A DNA stretch of 64,000 nt from JAWXBK01 sp040878185 (GCA_040878185.1 JBBDMS010000015.1:82271-146270), one strand, 5' to 3'; counted from the stretch's first letter, positions 34,116-45,058 are shown. Notes: generated by a model from the letters alone, not told the origin. Numbers and translations: made by a program.

Positions 34116-35996
34116 ATGCTCAGAATCAGCAACCTCACCTATCGCGTCGCCGGCCGGCCTCTCCTCGAGAATGCCGAGCTTACGCTTGCGCCGGGCCAGC
34201 ATGCCGGCCTGGTCGGGCGCAACGGCACCGGGAAGACGACGCTGCTGCGCCTGCTGCTCGGCGAGATCGGGCCGGACGCCGGAAGTATCGACATACCTTC
34301 GAGCTGGCGGATCGGGACGGTCGCGCAGGAGACGCCGGAGGGGCCCCTGAGCCTCGTCGAGACGGTGCTGGCCAACGACCGCGAGCGGGCCGCCTTGCTG
34401 GTCGAGGCCGAGACCGCAACGGATCCGCATCGTATTGGCGAGGTGCATGAAGAGCTGCTGCGCATCGACGCGCACAGCGCGCCGGCGCGCGCCGCCCGCA
34501 TCCTTGCCGGCCTTGGCTTCGACGAGGCACAGCAGCAACGACCGGTCGGCCAGTTTTCCGGCGGCTGGCGGATGCGCGTCGCGCTGGCGGCCGTGCTGTT
34601 CGCCAGGCCCGACCTGCTGCTGCTCGACGAGCCGACCAACCATCTCGATCTCGAGGCCGCCTTGTGGCTCGAGGAATGGTTGCGCAACTTCCCGGGCACG
34701 CTGATCCTGGTCAGCCACGACCGCGAGCTGCTCAACCGCGCGGTCGATCGCATCGTGCATCTCGAGCAGCGAAAGCTGACCTCGTACAACGGCAACTACG
34801 ATACGTTCGAATCGACGCGCAGCCAGCAGCTCATGCAGGCGGGTGCTGCCGCGGCCAAGGCCGATGTGCAGCGCAAGCATATGCAGGCCTTCGTCGACCG
34901 CTTCCGCTACAAGGCGAGCAAGGCGCGCCAGGCGCAGTCGCGCCTGAAGGCGATCGCCAAGCTGAACGCGACGCCGCCGGTGATCGAGACCGGAACGACG
35001 ACGCTTAACTTCCCCGAGATCGAGGAGCTGTCGTCGCCGGTCATGGTGATCGACGAGGTGACGGTCGGGTACGATCCCGCGCATCCCGTGCTGCGTCATG
35101 TCGATCTGCGGATCGATGCCGACGACCGCATTGCGATCCTCGGCGTCAACGGCAACGGCAAATCGACGATGATGCGGCTGCTCGCCGGCCGGCTGCAGCC
35201 GTTCGAAGGCAAGCTGCAGCGCAACACGCGCCTGCGCGTCGGTTACTTCGCGCAGCATCAGACCGACGAGCTGGATCGCAACGCGACCGGGCTTCTCCAT
35301 ATGCAGCGCGCCATGCCCCGGGCCAACGACGAGCGCTGCCGCGGCCAGCTCGCCCGCTTCGGCCTCGGCGAGGAAAAAGCGAAGACGATTGTCAGCAAGC
35401 TCTCCGGTGGGGAGAAGGCGCGGCTGCTGTTCGCGCTGATGAGCGCCGCGGCACCGCATGTGCTGCTGCTCGACGAGCCGACCAACCATCTCGATATCGA
35501 TGCGCGGCGCGCGCTGGTCGATGCAATCAACTCGTTCGACGGCGCGGTCCTGCTGGTGACGCACGACCCGCATCTCATCCGCCTTACGGCCGACCGGCTG
35601 TGGATCGCGGCCGACGGCGCCTGCGCGCCGTTCGAGGGCGATCTCGACGATTATGTCGCCGGACTCGGCCGAAACACCGGGCGCAAATCGGGGAATGGCG
35701 ATGCGCGCAACAATGTCGCAGGCGGTAAGGACCGGCGGCGCGAGGGCGCCGAAGCGCGAGCAGCGGTCGCGCCGGTTCGTCGTGCGGCCGAAGCGGCCGA
35801 GCGACGCTTCAACACGTTGGTCGCAGAAAAACAGGTGATCGAGGCCCGCCTCGCCGATCCCAAACTCTATGCCGGTCCGGCCGACGGCGTCGTATCACTC
35901 CAGCGCCGCCTGAAAGAAACCGAGAGCGCGATCGCGAAAGCCGAAGCCGTCTGGTTCCGAGCGCAGGAGGCGCTGAGCGAGGCGCAAGGCTCCTAG
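34116..35996 (+). CDS. ABC-F family ATPase (duplicated ATP-binding cassettes)
   Basis: A soluble ABC protein of 626 residues without membrane segments. Cassette 1 has Walker A GRNGTGKTT, signature FSGGW and Walker B LLLDEPTNHLD. Cassette 2 has GVNGNGKST, LSGGEKAR and LLLDEPTNHLD. They are joined by a charged linker (about residues 240-300, KASKARQAQSRLKAI). The C-terminal 90 residues are a charged helix, likely coiled coil, as in Uup/YheS. ABC-F proteins bind ribosomes and act on translation; a specific role is not clear. The stop codon overlaps that of the FkbM gene in a shared CTAG. Confidence 0.92.
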   Translation: MLRISNLTYRVAGRPLLENAELTLAPGQHAGLVGRNGTGKTTLLRLLLGEIGPDAGSIDIPSSWRIGTVAQETPEGPLSLVETVLANDRERAALLVEAETATDPHRIGEVHEELLRIDAHSAPARAARILAGLGFDEAQQQRPVGQFSGGWRMRVALAAVLFARPDLLLLDEPTNHLDLEAALWLEEWLRNFPGTLILVSHDRELLNRAVDRIVHLEQRKLTSYNGNYDTFESTRSQQLMQAGAAAAKADVQRKHMQAFVDRFRYKASKARQAQSRLKAIAKLNATPPVIETGTTTLNFPEIEELSSPVMVIDEVTVGYDPAHPVLRHVDLRIDADDRIAILGVNGNGKSTMMRLLAGRLQPFEGKLQRNTRLRVGYFAQHQTDELDRNATGLLHMQRAMPRANDERCRGQLARFGLGEEKAKTIVSKLSGGEKARLLFALMSAAAPHVLLLDEPTNHLDIDARRALVDAINSFDGAVLLVTHDPHLIRLTADRLWIAADGACAPFEGDLDDYVAGLGRNTGRKSGNGDARNNVAGGKDRRREGAEARAAVAPVRRAAEAAERRFNTLVAEKQVIEARLADPKLYAGPADGVVSLQRRLKETESAIAKAEAVWFRAQEALSEAQGS

Positions 35997-36859
35997 GGGA
36001 TCGGCCAGTCGTCCGGCCCGCCAACGGGGTCGAGGTTGATCTCCGCGCGGCGGTCGGCGGGCAGCGCCAGCAGATTGAGCGAGATGCCGCCGGGCAGCAG
36101 GTCGCGGTTGCTGCCGAAAAAATTATCCGGATTGTACATCGGCGGGCTGTGCCACCAGGCGCGATAGCCGAGCGATTCGACCAGCCGGATCAATGCGGGC
36201 GAATGGTCGCGCCGGTCGTTCTCGAGATAGAGAATCGGTCGCAGCCGCGCGATCGTTTCGCGGCCGCCTTCGAGCACCGCCTGCTCCATCCCTTCGACAT
36301 CGGCCTTCACGAGACTGAGCCGATTCAACCCCAGACCGTCGATCGTGGACAGCGGCACCCTTTCGCCGGCCGCCTGAAGCTCGATCGCGACGCCGCCGAA
36401 ATTCTGCTCGATGTCGGGTCGCAATTGCGGCACGTGCACCGTGCCGGTGGCCCGTCCCAGCGCTTCGCAGCGCGCCGATACGTTCGCGAGCGCGTTGAGC
36501 GCCACATTCGCGCAGAGGAGCTGAAACGAAAGCCGCTGCGGCTCGAAGGCGTAGACGAACCCCGACGGGCCGGCGATGCGCGCCAGCGGCACAGTGTGCG
36601 CGCCGATATTCGAGCCCGCTTCGACGATCACCGCACCGGGGCGCAGCAACTGCGACAACACGATGATCTCGCCCTCGGAAAACTCGCCATAGGCCTCGAG
36701 CGAACGGCCGATATACAGATCGCGCCGGTTGAACAGCATCGGCCCGTGGCGACACTGGCGCAGCCCATAGGAAACTGCGTCCGGTTCGAGCGGCCGATCG
36801 GGATCGAGGAGATCGTTGAGGCGCGGCGGGTCGCCGGCGCCAGGTTGGTCGCTTGCCAT
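35993..36859 (-). CDS. FkbM family methyltransferase
   Basis: A 288-residue SAM-dependent methyltransferase. The SAM-binding motif I is VIVEAGSNIGAHTVPLA, and the family-typical LSLVKADVEGMEQAVLEGG and ILYLEND follow. FkbM enzymes methylate hydroxyls of sugars or polyketides; the target is unknown and no glycan cluster is nearby. It follows holC after 17 bases on the same strand, so a pepA-holC-fkbM transcript is likely. Confidence 0.85.
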   Translation of the reverse strand: MASDQPGAGDPPRLNDLLDPDRPLEPDAVSYGLRQCRHGPMLFNRRDLYIGRSLEAYGEFSEGEIIVLSQLLRPGAVIVEAGSNIGAHTVPLARIAGPSGFVYAFEPQRLSFQLLCANVALNALANVSARCEALGRATGTVHVPQLRPDIEQNFGGVAIELQAAGERVPLSTIDGLGLNRLSLVKADVEGMEQAVLEGGRETIARLRPILYLENDRRDHSPALIRLVESLGYRAWWHSPPMYNPDNFFGSNRDLLPGGISLNLLALPADRRAEINLDPVGGPDDWPIP

Positions 36860-36876
36860 GATGCGACGCGGCGCGC

Positions 36877-37332
36877 CTAACCGCGCGCCTTCTCCTCCCA
36901 GCTTCCGCGCTCATCCTGCTGAAAATAGATCACGACATGACCGTCGGCCTTGTAGCGCTGCCAGCGGTCGCGTGCCGCAGCGACCGCAGTTTCGTTATTG
37001 CCATCGAATAGCTCGACGCATGTTTCGAACTCGCCGATCCGCGCCGAGGTCGCGCCGTCGCTGAGGAACAGCACCTGGGCGTTGTTCGGGTTCTCGTCGG
37101 TATCCGTGAGCCAGATCGGCTGCTGCGCCGCATGCCCGTCGCGGACATTGCCGTGCGGCAGGAAAACCCGATCGCTGTAGGTCCAGAGATGGTTCGTCAG
37201 CGCCTCGACCCGTTCGGTCGAATCCGCCATGACCACGGCGCGCTGGCCGCGTTCGACGACGCGTTCGAGAAACTTGGGAAGGACCGATTCCAGCGTCGAA
37301 CGCTGCAGATGATAGAACCGGACCTCGGCCAT
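36877..37332 (-). CDS. holC: DNA polymerase III subunit chi
   Basis: Clamp-loader accessory subunit that contacts single-strand binding protein. The 151-residue protein has the chi layout: VRFYHLQRSTLESVLPKFLERV, then LTNHLWTYSDRVFLPHG and DENPNNAQVLFLSDG. The length fits. It starts 5 bases after the pepA stop; pepA-holC linkage is common in proteobacteria. Confidence 0.93.
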   Translation of the reverse strand: MAEVRFYHLQRSTLESVLPKFLERVVERGQRAVVMADSTERVEALTNHLWTYSDRVFLPHGNVRDGHAAQQPIWLTDTDENPNNAQVLFLSDGATSARIGEFETCVELFDGNNETAVAAARDRWQRYKADGHVVIYFQQDERGSWEEKARG

Positions 37333-37337
37333 CGCCG

Positions 37338-38837
37338 CTATTTCTTTTCGTAGCGGTCCGAAACCAGCCGATCGAGCAGGCGCACGCCATAGGCGGTCGC
37401 ACCCTTGGGAACGGTCGGCGCATCCTTGTCGCTCCAGGCCATCCCCGCGATGTCGAGATGCACCCATGGCACGTCGTTCACGAAGCGCTGCAGGAATTGC
37501 GCCGCCGTGATCGAGCCGCCATAGCGGCTGCCCGTGTTCTTCATGTCGGCAATGTCGGAATTGATCTGCTTGTCGTAGACATCGCCCATCGGCATGCGCC
37601 AGACCGTCTCGCCGACCGCCTTGCCCGCCGCCGTGACCGAGGTCGACAGATCGTCGTTGTTCGAGAACAACCCGGCATGTTCCTTGCCGAGCGAAATCAT
37701 GATCGCGCCGGTCAGGGTCGCGAGATCGATCATGCCGACCGGCTTGAACCGGTCCTGGCAGTACCAGAGTATGTCGGCAAGCACGAGGCGGCCTTCCGCG
37801 TCGGTGTTGATGACCTCGATCGTCTGGCCCGACATCGACTGCACGACGTCGCCCGGCCGCTGCGCGGTGCCCGAGGGCATGTTCTCCACCAGTCCGACGA
37901 TGCCGATCACGTTCGCCTTGGCGTCGCGCGTGGCCAGCGCCCGCATCGCGCCGATGACGGCCCCCGCACCGGCCATATCCCACTTCATCTCTTCCATGCC
38001 GGCCGCCGGCTTGATCGAGATGCCGCCTGAATCGAAGGTCACGCCCTTGCCGACGAAGGCGATCGGCCGGTTGCGCTTCATGTCGCCGGCGCCGTTCCAG
38101 ATCATGACTGCGACCTGGCTCTCGCGGGCACTGCCCTGGCCGACGCCAAGCAGGGCGTTCATGCCGAGCTTCTTCAGCGCCGCTTCGCCCATGATCTCGA
38201 CCTTCACGCCGAGTTCGGTCAGACGCCGCGCCTCGCGCGCCAGGCTTTCGGGATGGATGACATTGCCCGGCTCGCTGACGAGATCGCGGGCGAAGAACAC
38301 ACCCTCGGCGATCTGCTCGAGCGGCTCGAAATCGCTGCGCGCCTTGGCCGATTCCTCGCACAGCAGCGAGAGCTTTTTCAGCGTCGGCTTGGCTTCCGGC
38401 TTTTCCTTGGTGCGGTATTTGTCGAAGCGGTAGCTGCGCAGCCGCGCGCCGTAGGCGATCTCGGCCGCCGCGGCGGCGGGCGTGAGCACGAGACCCGGCA
38501 ACGCGTCGACCGCGATCGCTGCGGCATCGGCACCGGCGCCGTTGAGATGGGCGATCAACCGTCCGCCGAGCGACTGCAGGGCGAGACCGTTCAACTTCTC
38601 CGGTTTGCCGGTTCCGTAAAGCACCAGCCGGTCGAATTCGAGTCCCGCCGGAGCGAGCAGCGCCAGGAGATCGTCCGGGCGCCCGCGGAAGCGACTCGCC
38701 CCGATGGCGCGCGCGATCGCACCCTTGGTCTTGCGGTCGAGCGCGGCCGCGGTCGGCCCGAGCTTGCGATCGTCCATGACGGCGACGGCGAGCGTGCCAC
38801 TCTTGGGCAGTTCGGGCTTGGCGAAGGCGATTTTCAT
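37338..38837 (-). CDS. pepA: leucyl aminopeptidase (cytosol aminopeptidase)
   Basis: Two-metal M17 aminopeptidase, 499 residues, trimming N-terminal residues in the cytoplasm; in E. coli PepA also binds DNA. The catalytic domain shows VGKGVTFDSGG, MKWDMAGAGAV and the signature VINTDAEGRL. The N-terminal macro-like domain precedes it. It is followed by holC and divergent from lptD across 160 bases. Confidence 0.96.
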   Translation of the reverse strand: MKIAFAKPELPKSGTLAVAVMDDRKLGPTAAALDRKTKGAIARAIGASRFRGRPDDLLALLAPAGLEFDRLVLYGTGKPEKLNGLALQSLGGRLIAHLNGAGADAAAIAVDALPGLVLTPAAAAAEIAYGARLRSYRFDKYRTKEKPEAKPTLKKLSLLCEESAKARSDFEPLEQIAEGVFFARDLVSEPGNVIHPESLAREARRLTELGVKVEIMGEAALKKLGMNALLGVGQGSARESQVAVMIWNGAGDMKRNRPIAFVGKGVTFDSGGISIKPAAGMEEMKWDMAGAGAVIGAMRALATRDAKANVIGIVGLVENMPSGTAQRPGDVVQSMSGQTIEVINTDAEGRLVLADILWYCQDRFKPVGMIDLATLTGAIMISLGKEHAGLFSNNDDLSTSVTAAGKAVGETVWRMPMGDVYDKQINSDIADMKNTGSRYGGSITAAQFLQRFVNDVPWVHLDIAGMAWSDKDAPTVPKGATAYGVRLLDRLVSDRYEKK

Positions 38838-38997
38838 GGACGGGCCTCGGGGGTTGTCGGATTGCCGCTTCGTCTAGCACAGAGGCCTGCGGCGATAAAG
38901 CAACAGCCCGATTAGCTTTTTTCGAGACCCGTGTTTCCGACAGCGAGCGCATCGGGCACAATGCGGGTCGCAGGACGGCTAGGATTCAGGGGGAAGG

Positions 38998-41190
38998 ATG
39001 GCGGTGGGGCGGCACTTCGCGGCGGTATGGGCTGTGGCGCTCGCCGTGGCGATCTTGCTGGTGGCGGGGGGATCGGGCCTTGCGGTCGAACTGCCCGACC
39101 GCAACCGGCCGGCCTTGCTGCTGGCCGACGAAGTCGTCTACGACGAGGAGCTCGGCGTCGTGGTCGCGACCGGCAACGTGGAAATCTCGCAGGGCAACCG
39201 CGTCCTGCTCGCCGACAGCGTCACCTACAATGAGCGCACCAACACCGTCACCGCGTCGGGCAATGTCAGCATCATCGAACCGACCGGCGACGTGTTCTTC
39301 GGCGAGTTCGTCGAGCTGACCGACGATCTGCGCGAGGGTGCGATCCAGAGTATCCGCCTGCTGCTGAGCGACGGATCGCGCCTTGCCGCCGCTTCCGCCC
39401 TCCGCACCGGGGGCAACCGGACCGTGATGAACCGCGCGGTCTTCTCGCCCTGCGATCTCTGCGAGGAAGACCGGACGCGCGCGCCGCTCTGGCAGATCAA
39501 GGCGGTCAAGGTGGTGCATGACCAGGAAGCCCAGCGCATCGAGTATCAGGATGCGTGGATCGAGATATCCGGCATTCCGGTTTTCTACACCCCGTATTTC
39601 TCGCATCCCGACCCGACCGTCGAGCGCCAGTCCGGCTTCCTCGCGCCCCGTTTCAGTGCGTCCGACGATCTCGGACTAGCCGTGCAACCGGCCTATTATT
39701 GGGCGATCGCGCCCAATGAAGACCTCACCTTCATGCCGATCGTCACGACCAAGCAGAGCATCGTCGCGATGGGCGAATATCGGCGGCGGGTGAGCAACGG
39801 CATCTTCAACGTCACGCTGAGCGCGACAATCGCCGATCGCGAGGACGACGAAGGCGGCCAGACCGTGATCAAGGAAGACCAGTTTCGCGGCCATATCGAT
39901 GCGTTCGGCCGGTTCGACCTGACGCCCCACTGGCGCTGGGGCTTCGACGTGCAGCGCGCGACCGACAAGACCTACATGCGGCTCTACGATCTGAGCACCG
40001 AACGCTCGCTTACCAGCCGCGCCTTCGCGGAGGGCTTCTACGGCCGCAGCTACGCGGCGATCAACGCTTACGCATTCCAGGGCACGCGCGACTTCGACGA
40101 CAATGACGAGGCGCCGATCGTGGCGCCGCTGATGGAGCTGCACTACCTGACCGAACCGGGGGTCAGCGGCGGCTACTACTCGTTCGATGGGAGCCTGATG
40201 TCGCTGAACCGGATCGACGGCCGCGACAGTTCGCGTCTGTCCGTCGCTGGCAAGTGGACGCTGCCCTATATCGGTCCCCTCGGCGATACCTACCGCTTTA
40301 CTGCGTCGCTGCGCGGCGATGGCTATTGGGTCAATCAGGTCGACCCGAATTCCGATGATCCGGATCCGAGCGGTCCAACGGTCGACGGATTCGAAGGCCG
40401 TATCTTCCCGCAGCTCGCTTTCCAATGGAGTCTGCCGCTGGTGCGCCATGTCGGCGATTCGCACGAAGTGCTCGAGCCGATCTTCTCGCTGATCGCGAGC
40501 CCGGGTGGCGGCAACACGGGCGATATTCCCAACGAGGACAGCCAGGATTTCGAGTTCGACGAAACCCATCTGTTCGATCCCGACCGTTTCACCGGCCTCG
40601 ACCGGGTCGATAGCGGCACACGCGTCGATTACGGGTTCAAATGGAGCTCGATGGAAGACGATGGCGGGTCGATGAGCGTGTTCTTCGGCCAGAGCGTCCG
40701 GATCGCCGGCGGCAGCGCGTTCAGCGCCGGATCGGGTCTGCGCGACGATTTCTCGGATGTGGTCGGACGGATCCAGGTTTCCCCGATGGAGTATGTGGAT
40801 CTGATCTATCGCTTCCGGGTCAATGTCAACGGCGCGCGGTTCGAACGGAACGAGGTCGGCTTCATTGTCGGGCCGCCCGCCTTCAACGTCGCCGGGGCCT
40901 ATACCTTTTTGGACGGCAGCGGCAACGATTTCGGCGACCGCGAAGAGGTGACCGGAACGGTCAGTTCGCAAATGAGCGACACCTGGTCGGCGTTTCTCGT
41001 CAGCCGCTACGACATAGATGCCAGTATGTTCCTGACCTACGGCGGCGGGCTCGCCTATGAGGACGAGTGTCTGCTGGTCCGCTTTTCGGCAATCCACAAT
41101 CTCTACCGCGACGACGAAAACGACCCGTCCACCGACTTCCTGCTGCAGTTCGGATTCAAGTATCTGGGCGATGTCGGCCTGCCTTTCTGA
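38998..41190 (+). CDS. lptD: LPS assembly outer-membrane protein LptD
   Basis: Outer-membrane barrel that inserts lipopolysaccharide in the outer leaflet with LptE. The 730-residue protein has a signal peptide (hydrophobic WAVALAVAILLVAG), an OstA-like periplasmic jellyroll (DEVVYDEELGVVVATGNVEI...), and a long beta-barrel part. A CxxC pair (SPCDLC) and one cysteine near the C-terminus (DECLLVRF) fit the disulfides of alphaproteobacterial LptD. ATG 38998 follows a GGGGGAAGG Shine-Dalgarno. lptF and lptG, the usual neighbours, are absent here. Confidence 0.95.
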   Translation: MAVGRHFAAVWAVALAVAILLVAGGSGLAVELPDRNRPALLLADEVVYDEELGVVVATGNVEISQGNRVLLADSVTYNERTNTVTASGNVSIIEPTGDVFFGEFVELTDDLREGAIQSIRLLLSDGSRLAAASALRTGGNRTVMNRAVFSPCDLCEEDRTRAPLWQIKAVKVVHDQEAQRIEYQDAWIEISGIPVFYTPYFSHPDPTVERQSGFLAPRFSASDDLGLAVQPAYYWAIAPNEDLTFMPIVTTKQSIVAMGEYRRRVSNGIFNVTLSATIADREDDEGGQTVIKEDQFRGHIDAFGRFDLTPHWRWGFDVQRATDKTYMRLYDLSTERSLTSRAFAEGFYGRSYAAINAYAFQGTRDFDDNDEAPIVAPLMELHYLTEPGVSGGYYSFDGSLMSLNRIDGRDSSRLSVAGKWTLPYIGPLGDTYRFTASLRGDGYWVNQVDPNSDDPDPSGPTVDGFEGRIFPQLAFQWSLPLVRHVGDSHEVLEPIFSLIASPGGGNTGDIPNEDSQDFEFDETHLFDPDRFTGLDRVDSGTRVDYGFKWSSMEDDGGSMSVFFGQSVRIAGGSAFSAGSGLRDDFSDVVGRIQVSPMEYVDLIYRFRVNVNGARFERNEVGFIVGPPAFNVAGAYTFLDGSGNDFGDREEVTGTVSSQMSDTWSAFLVSRYDIDASMFLTYGGGLAYEDECLLVRFSAIHNLYRDDENDPSTDFLLQFGFKYLGDVGLPF

Positions 41191-41274
41191 GGCGCGCCGC
41201 CGCATTGTCGCAAACCGCCGGGCCCCCTATATTGGCCCGCCCGAGCCCATCTCACCCCATCATCCGGTACTGCC

Positions 41275-42540
41275 GTGCGCCGTTCGCTCTTCGCCCTTCT
41301 CATCCTGCTGCTGACCGCCCCCGGTCTCGTCGCGCCGGCCGCCGGGCAAAGCCTTGTCGGCATCGCGGCGACGGTAAACGACGACGTCATCACGATCCTC
41401 GACGTGGCGACGCGGACCAAGCTGGTCATCCTTGCCGGAGGCCTGCCGAACACGGGGCAAATCGAGGCCCAGCTCCAGCCGCATGTGCTGCGCATTCTGA
41501 TCGATGAACGGCTGAAGATTCATGGCGCGGCGCTCGAAGGCACGTCCGCGCCGGAAGCCGTTGTCGAGGAGCGCCTCTCCTTCGTCGCCGCGCGCAACAA
41601 CATGACGATCGAGCAGTTCGGGCAGATGCTCTATCGCGGCGGCGTATTGATCGAAACGCTGCGCGACCAGATCCGTGCCGAACTCGCCTGGAACGATGCC
41701 ATTTCCCGCCGCTTCGGCCCGACCATCCAGATCACCGGCCCGCAGATCGACGACCGGCTGCGGCGTGTCGAATCCGGCAGCAACCTTATCCAGTATCTGA
41801 CCGCCGAATTGCTGGTGGCGGTGAGCCAGCCGGGCGAGGATGCTCAGGCCCGGCTCGCGGCCGAAAATCTGCTCACTTTGATTCGAAACGGCGTGCCGTT
41901 CTCGCTGATGGCCCAGCAATTTTCGCAGGCGCCCAGCGCCCTCAACGAGGGGCTGCTCGGGTGGCTCAATTCCGCATCGCTTGAACCCGAAATCGAATCG
42001 GCCGTGGCCGGGCTTGCCAAAGGCGAAGTGGCCGGGCCGATCCGTACCACCAGCGGCTACCTGCTGGTTTTCCTGATGGACAAACGCGAGGGCGACCAAA
42101 TCGGCGGCGCGCAGGTCCAGCTCGCGCGGATGGTGGTGCCGGTTCAGGCGACGGCGCGGGCGGACGATGTCGCCGAAGCCGAGGGTCTCGCCAATTCGAT
42201 TCGCGGCCAGGTGACGAGTTGCGCCGAGTTCGAGGCGTTCGCCCGGCAGATTGATCCCGTGCTGAACGCCAATCCGCAGCTCGGCCTCGGTCTCATCTCG
42301 CAATTGCCGCCGGAAATCGTGCCGATGATCGAAGCCGCCGACGTCAATGTTCCGACCCCCGCGCACCGCGTCACCCAGGGCTTCGAGATCTACATGGTCT
42401 GCGACCGGCGCGAAGGCGGCGTAGTGACGCCGAGCCGCGACCAGATTCAGGAACGCCTGCGCACCGAGGCGCTCAACGAGGCGTCGAAGAACTATCTCGC
42501 CGAGCTCCGGCGCAGTGCCATCATTCAAATCCGAAACTGA
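41275..42540 (+). CDS. surA: periplasmic chaperone / peptidyl-prolyl isomerase SurA
   Basis: Escorts outer-membrane proteins such as LptD to the BAM complex. The 421-residue protein has a signal peptide (LFALLILLLTAPGLVAPAAGQ), the SurA N-domain (VNDDVITILDVATR, QPHVLRILIDERLKI), and at least one parvulin domain (about residues 175-275, LLVAVSQPGED...LNEGLLGWLNSASL...GPIRTTSGYLLVFL). A second parvulin copy is degenerate or absent. GTG 41275 is the start. rsmA overlaps its 3' end by 26 bases. Confidence 0.9.
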   Translation: MRRSLFALLILLLTAPGLVAPAAGQSLVGIAATVNDDVITILDVATRTKLVILAGGLPNTGQIEAQLQPHVLRILIDERLKIHGAALEGTSAPEAVVEERLSFVAARNNMTIEQFGQMLYRGGVLIETLRDQIRAELAWNDAISRRFGPTIQITGPQIDDRLRRVESGSNLIQYLTAELLVAVSQPGEDAQARLAAENLLTLIRNGVPFSLMAQQFSQAPSALNEGLLGWLNSASLEPEIESAVAGLAKGEVAGPIRTTSGYLLVFLMDKREGDQIGGAQVQLARMVVPVQATARADDVAEAEGLANSIRGQVTSCAEFEAFARQIDPVLNANPQLGLGLISQLPPEIVPMIEAADVNVPTPAHRVTQGFEIYMVCDRREGGVVTPSRDQIQERLRTEALNEASKNYLAELRRSAIIQIRN

Positions 42541-43382
42541 CCGGGTCGACCCCGATCGGGCGTTGCCGCCGCTGCGCGACGTCATCGCACGCCATGGCCT
42601 GACCGCCCGGCGCACCCTCGGCCAGCATTTCCTGCTCGATCTCAACCTGACGCGACGCATTGCGCGCGCCGCCGGCGATCTGGCCGGTCGCTGCGTGATC
42701 GAGATCGGCCCGGGACCCGGCGGCCTTACCCGCGCGCTGCTCGAAGCCGAGCCCGAGCGCGTCATCGCGATCGAGAAGGATCGCCGCGCCATCGCCGCGC
42801 TCGAGGAACTGCATCCGGTCTGGCCGGGCCGGCTCGACATCATGGAAGCCGACGCACTGGCGATCGACGTGGCGGGCCTCGGGCGCGCGCCGCGCAAGAT
42901 CGTCGCCAACCTGCCCTATAATATTTCGACGGCGTTGCTTGTCGCGTGGCTGCCGAAGCTCACCGCGTTCGAAAGCCTGACGCTGATGTTCCAGAAGGAG
43001 GTCGCCGAGCGCCTGATCGCCACGCCCGGCAGCCGCGACTACGGGCGCCTCAGCGTCGCAACGCAATGGCGCGCGCAGGTCCGCCGTCTGTTCGATATTC
43101 CCGCCCGCGCCTTCACGCCGCCGCCGAAAGTCGTCTCGAGCGTCATCGCGATCGAGCCGCGCGCCGAACCGTTGTTTCAGGCCGATCCGGATTGTCTCGA
43201 ACGGGTGGTGGCCGCGGCGTTCGGGCAGCGTCGCAAGATGTTGCGCCAGGCGCTGCGGACACTCGGTCCGGATGCGGAAGCCTTGCTCGCCGATGCCGGG
43301 ATCGATCCGACCGCACGGGCGGAAACGCTGTCGATCGAGGCGTTCTGCGCGCTCGCCCGCGCCTTCGCCGCGCGACGCGGGC

Positions 43383-43408
<26 letters not shown>
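42515..43408 (+). CDS. rsmA: 16S rRNA (adenine-1518/1519 dimethyl) transferase
   Basis: Dimethylates two adjacent adenines near the 3' end of 16S rRNA. The 297-residue protein shows LGQHFLLDLNLTRRI, the SAM loop VIEIGPGPGGLTRALL, and the catalytic NLPYNIS. The start is GTG 42515, inside surA; the upstream boundary is not certain by a few codons. In many proteobacteria pdxA lies between surA and rsmA, but here there is no room. The 3' end overlaps gmk by 26 bases on the other strand. Confidence 0.95.
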
Positions 43409-44042
<634 letters not shown>

Positions 44043-44064
44043 GCTGCAGATCCCGTCACGACCG

Positions 44065-44949
44065 TCATTCGATGTTCTGCACCTGCTCGCGTAGCTGTTC
44101 GATGGTTGTCTTGAGTTCGAGGCCGATCTCGGTCAAGCGCAGATCGGCCGATTTGGAACAGATCGTGTTGGCTTCGCGGTTGAGCTCCTGACAGAGAAAA
44201 TCGAGCTTGCGCCCGACCGCGCCGCCGGTGTTCACCAGATCGCGGGTGGCTGCGACGTGCGCCGCCAGCCGGTCGAGTTCTTCGCGGATATCGGCGCGCG
44301 CGGCAATCAGCGCGACTTCCTGTGCGAGCCGTTCTTCCGACAGCATCGGCACGGCTTCGAGCAAAGGTTGAAGCTGCCCCTCGATGCGCGCCTTCGTGGC
44401 GGCCGGCTGCAGGGTCGCCGTCGCGGCGGCTTCGTTATACAGCCGTTCGAGATCGGCCAGCTGGGTCTGCGCGATCGCGGCGAGGCGGCTGCCTTCGATC
44501 CGGCGCATCCCGACAAGCTCAGCCAGCGCGGTTTCGAACGCGGCCAGCAGCACCGCCTCGTCGATCGGCTGGGCTTCCGTCTCGTCGCGTTCGACCACGC
44601 CGGGCAATGCGAGCAGGCCATCGAGCCGCGGCGGCGCGACGGCCGTCGATCCGAGCGCCGTCATCGCGTCGAGATACGCCTTGAGCACCTCCTGATTGAT
44701 GCGGACGGTGGGCGCGCGCTGCGTGCCCTGAACGGCACTCAGTTGCACCGTGATATTGCCCCGACGACAGAGCGCGGGAATGCGCTGGCGCAATGTCGCC
44801 TCGAGCCCCTCGAGTCCGGTCGGCAACCGGCAGCGCAGATCGAGATTGCGCGCGTTGACGCTGCGCAGTTCCCAGACCCAGCGCGTCCCGCCGATTTCTG
44901 TTTCGGCGCGCGCGAATCCGGTCATGCTGGCGATGACACTGGCCGACAC
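44065..44949 (-). CDS. yicC: YicC/YloC family endoribonuclease
   Basis: A 294-residue member of the YicC family, reported to be an RNase that acts on small RNAs. It starts SVIASMTGFARAETEIGG and has the conserved SVNARNLDLRCRLP and the C-terminal segment KLDFLCQELNREANTICSK and GLELKTTIEQLREQVQNIE, as in the family. It precedes gmk. Its start lies 109 bases from the divergent SDR gene. Confidence 0.9.
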   Translation of the reverse strand: MSASVIASMTGFARAETEIGGTRWVWELRSVNARNLDLRCRLPTGLEGLEATLRQRIPALCRRGNITVQLSAVQGTQRAPTVRINQEVLKAYLDAMTALGSTAVAPPRLDGLLALPGVVERDETEAQPIDEAVLLAAFETALAELVGMRRIEGSRLAAIAQTQLADLERLYNEAAATATLQPAATKARIEGQLQPLLEAVPMLSEERLAQEVALIAARADIREELDRLAAHVAATRDLVNTGGAVGRKLDFLCQELNREANTICSKSADLRLTEIGLELKTTIEQLREQVQNIE

Positions 44950-45058
44950 GCGATCCCCCTCGATCTTGTAGGTTCAGACCCCGGCTGCCACTATATCCGG
45001 CGGTCGATACCGCGCCAAGCTTCCGTCGTCCGCAGCGCGTCCCAACCGGTTCCTTCTC

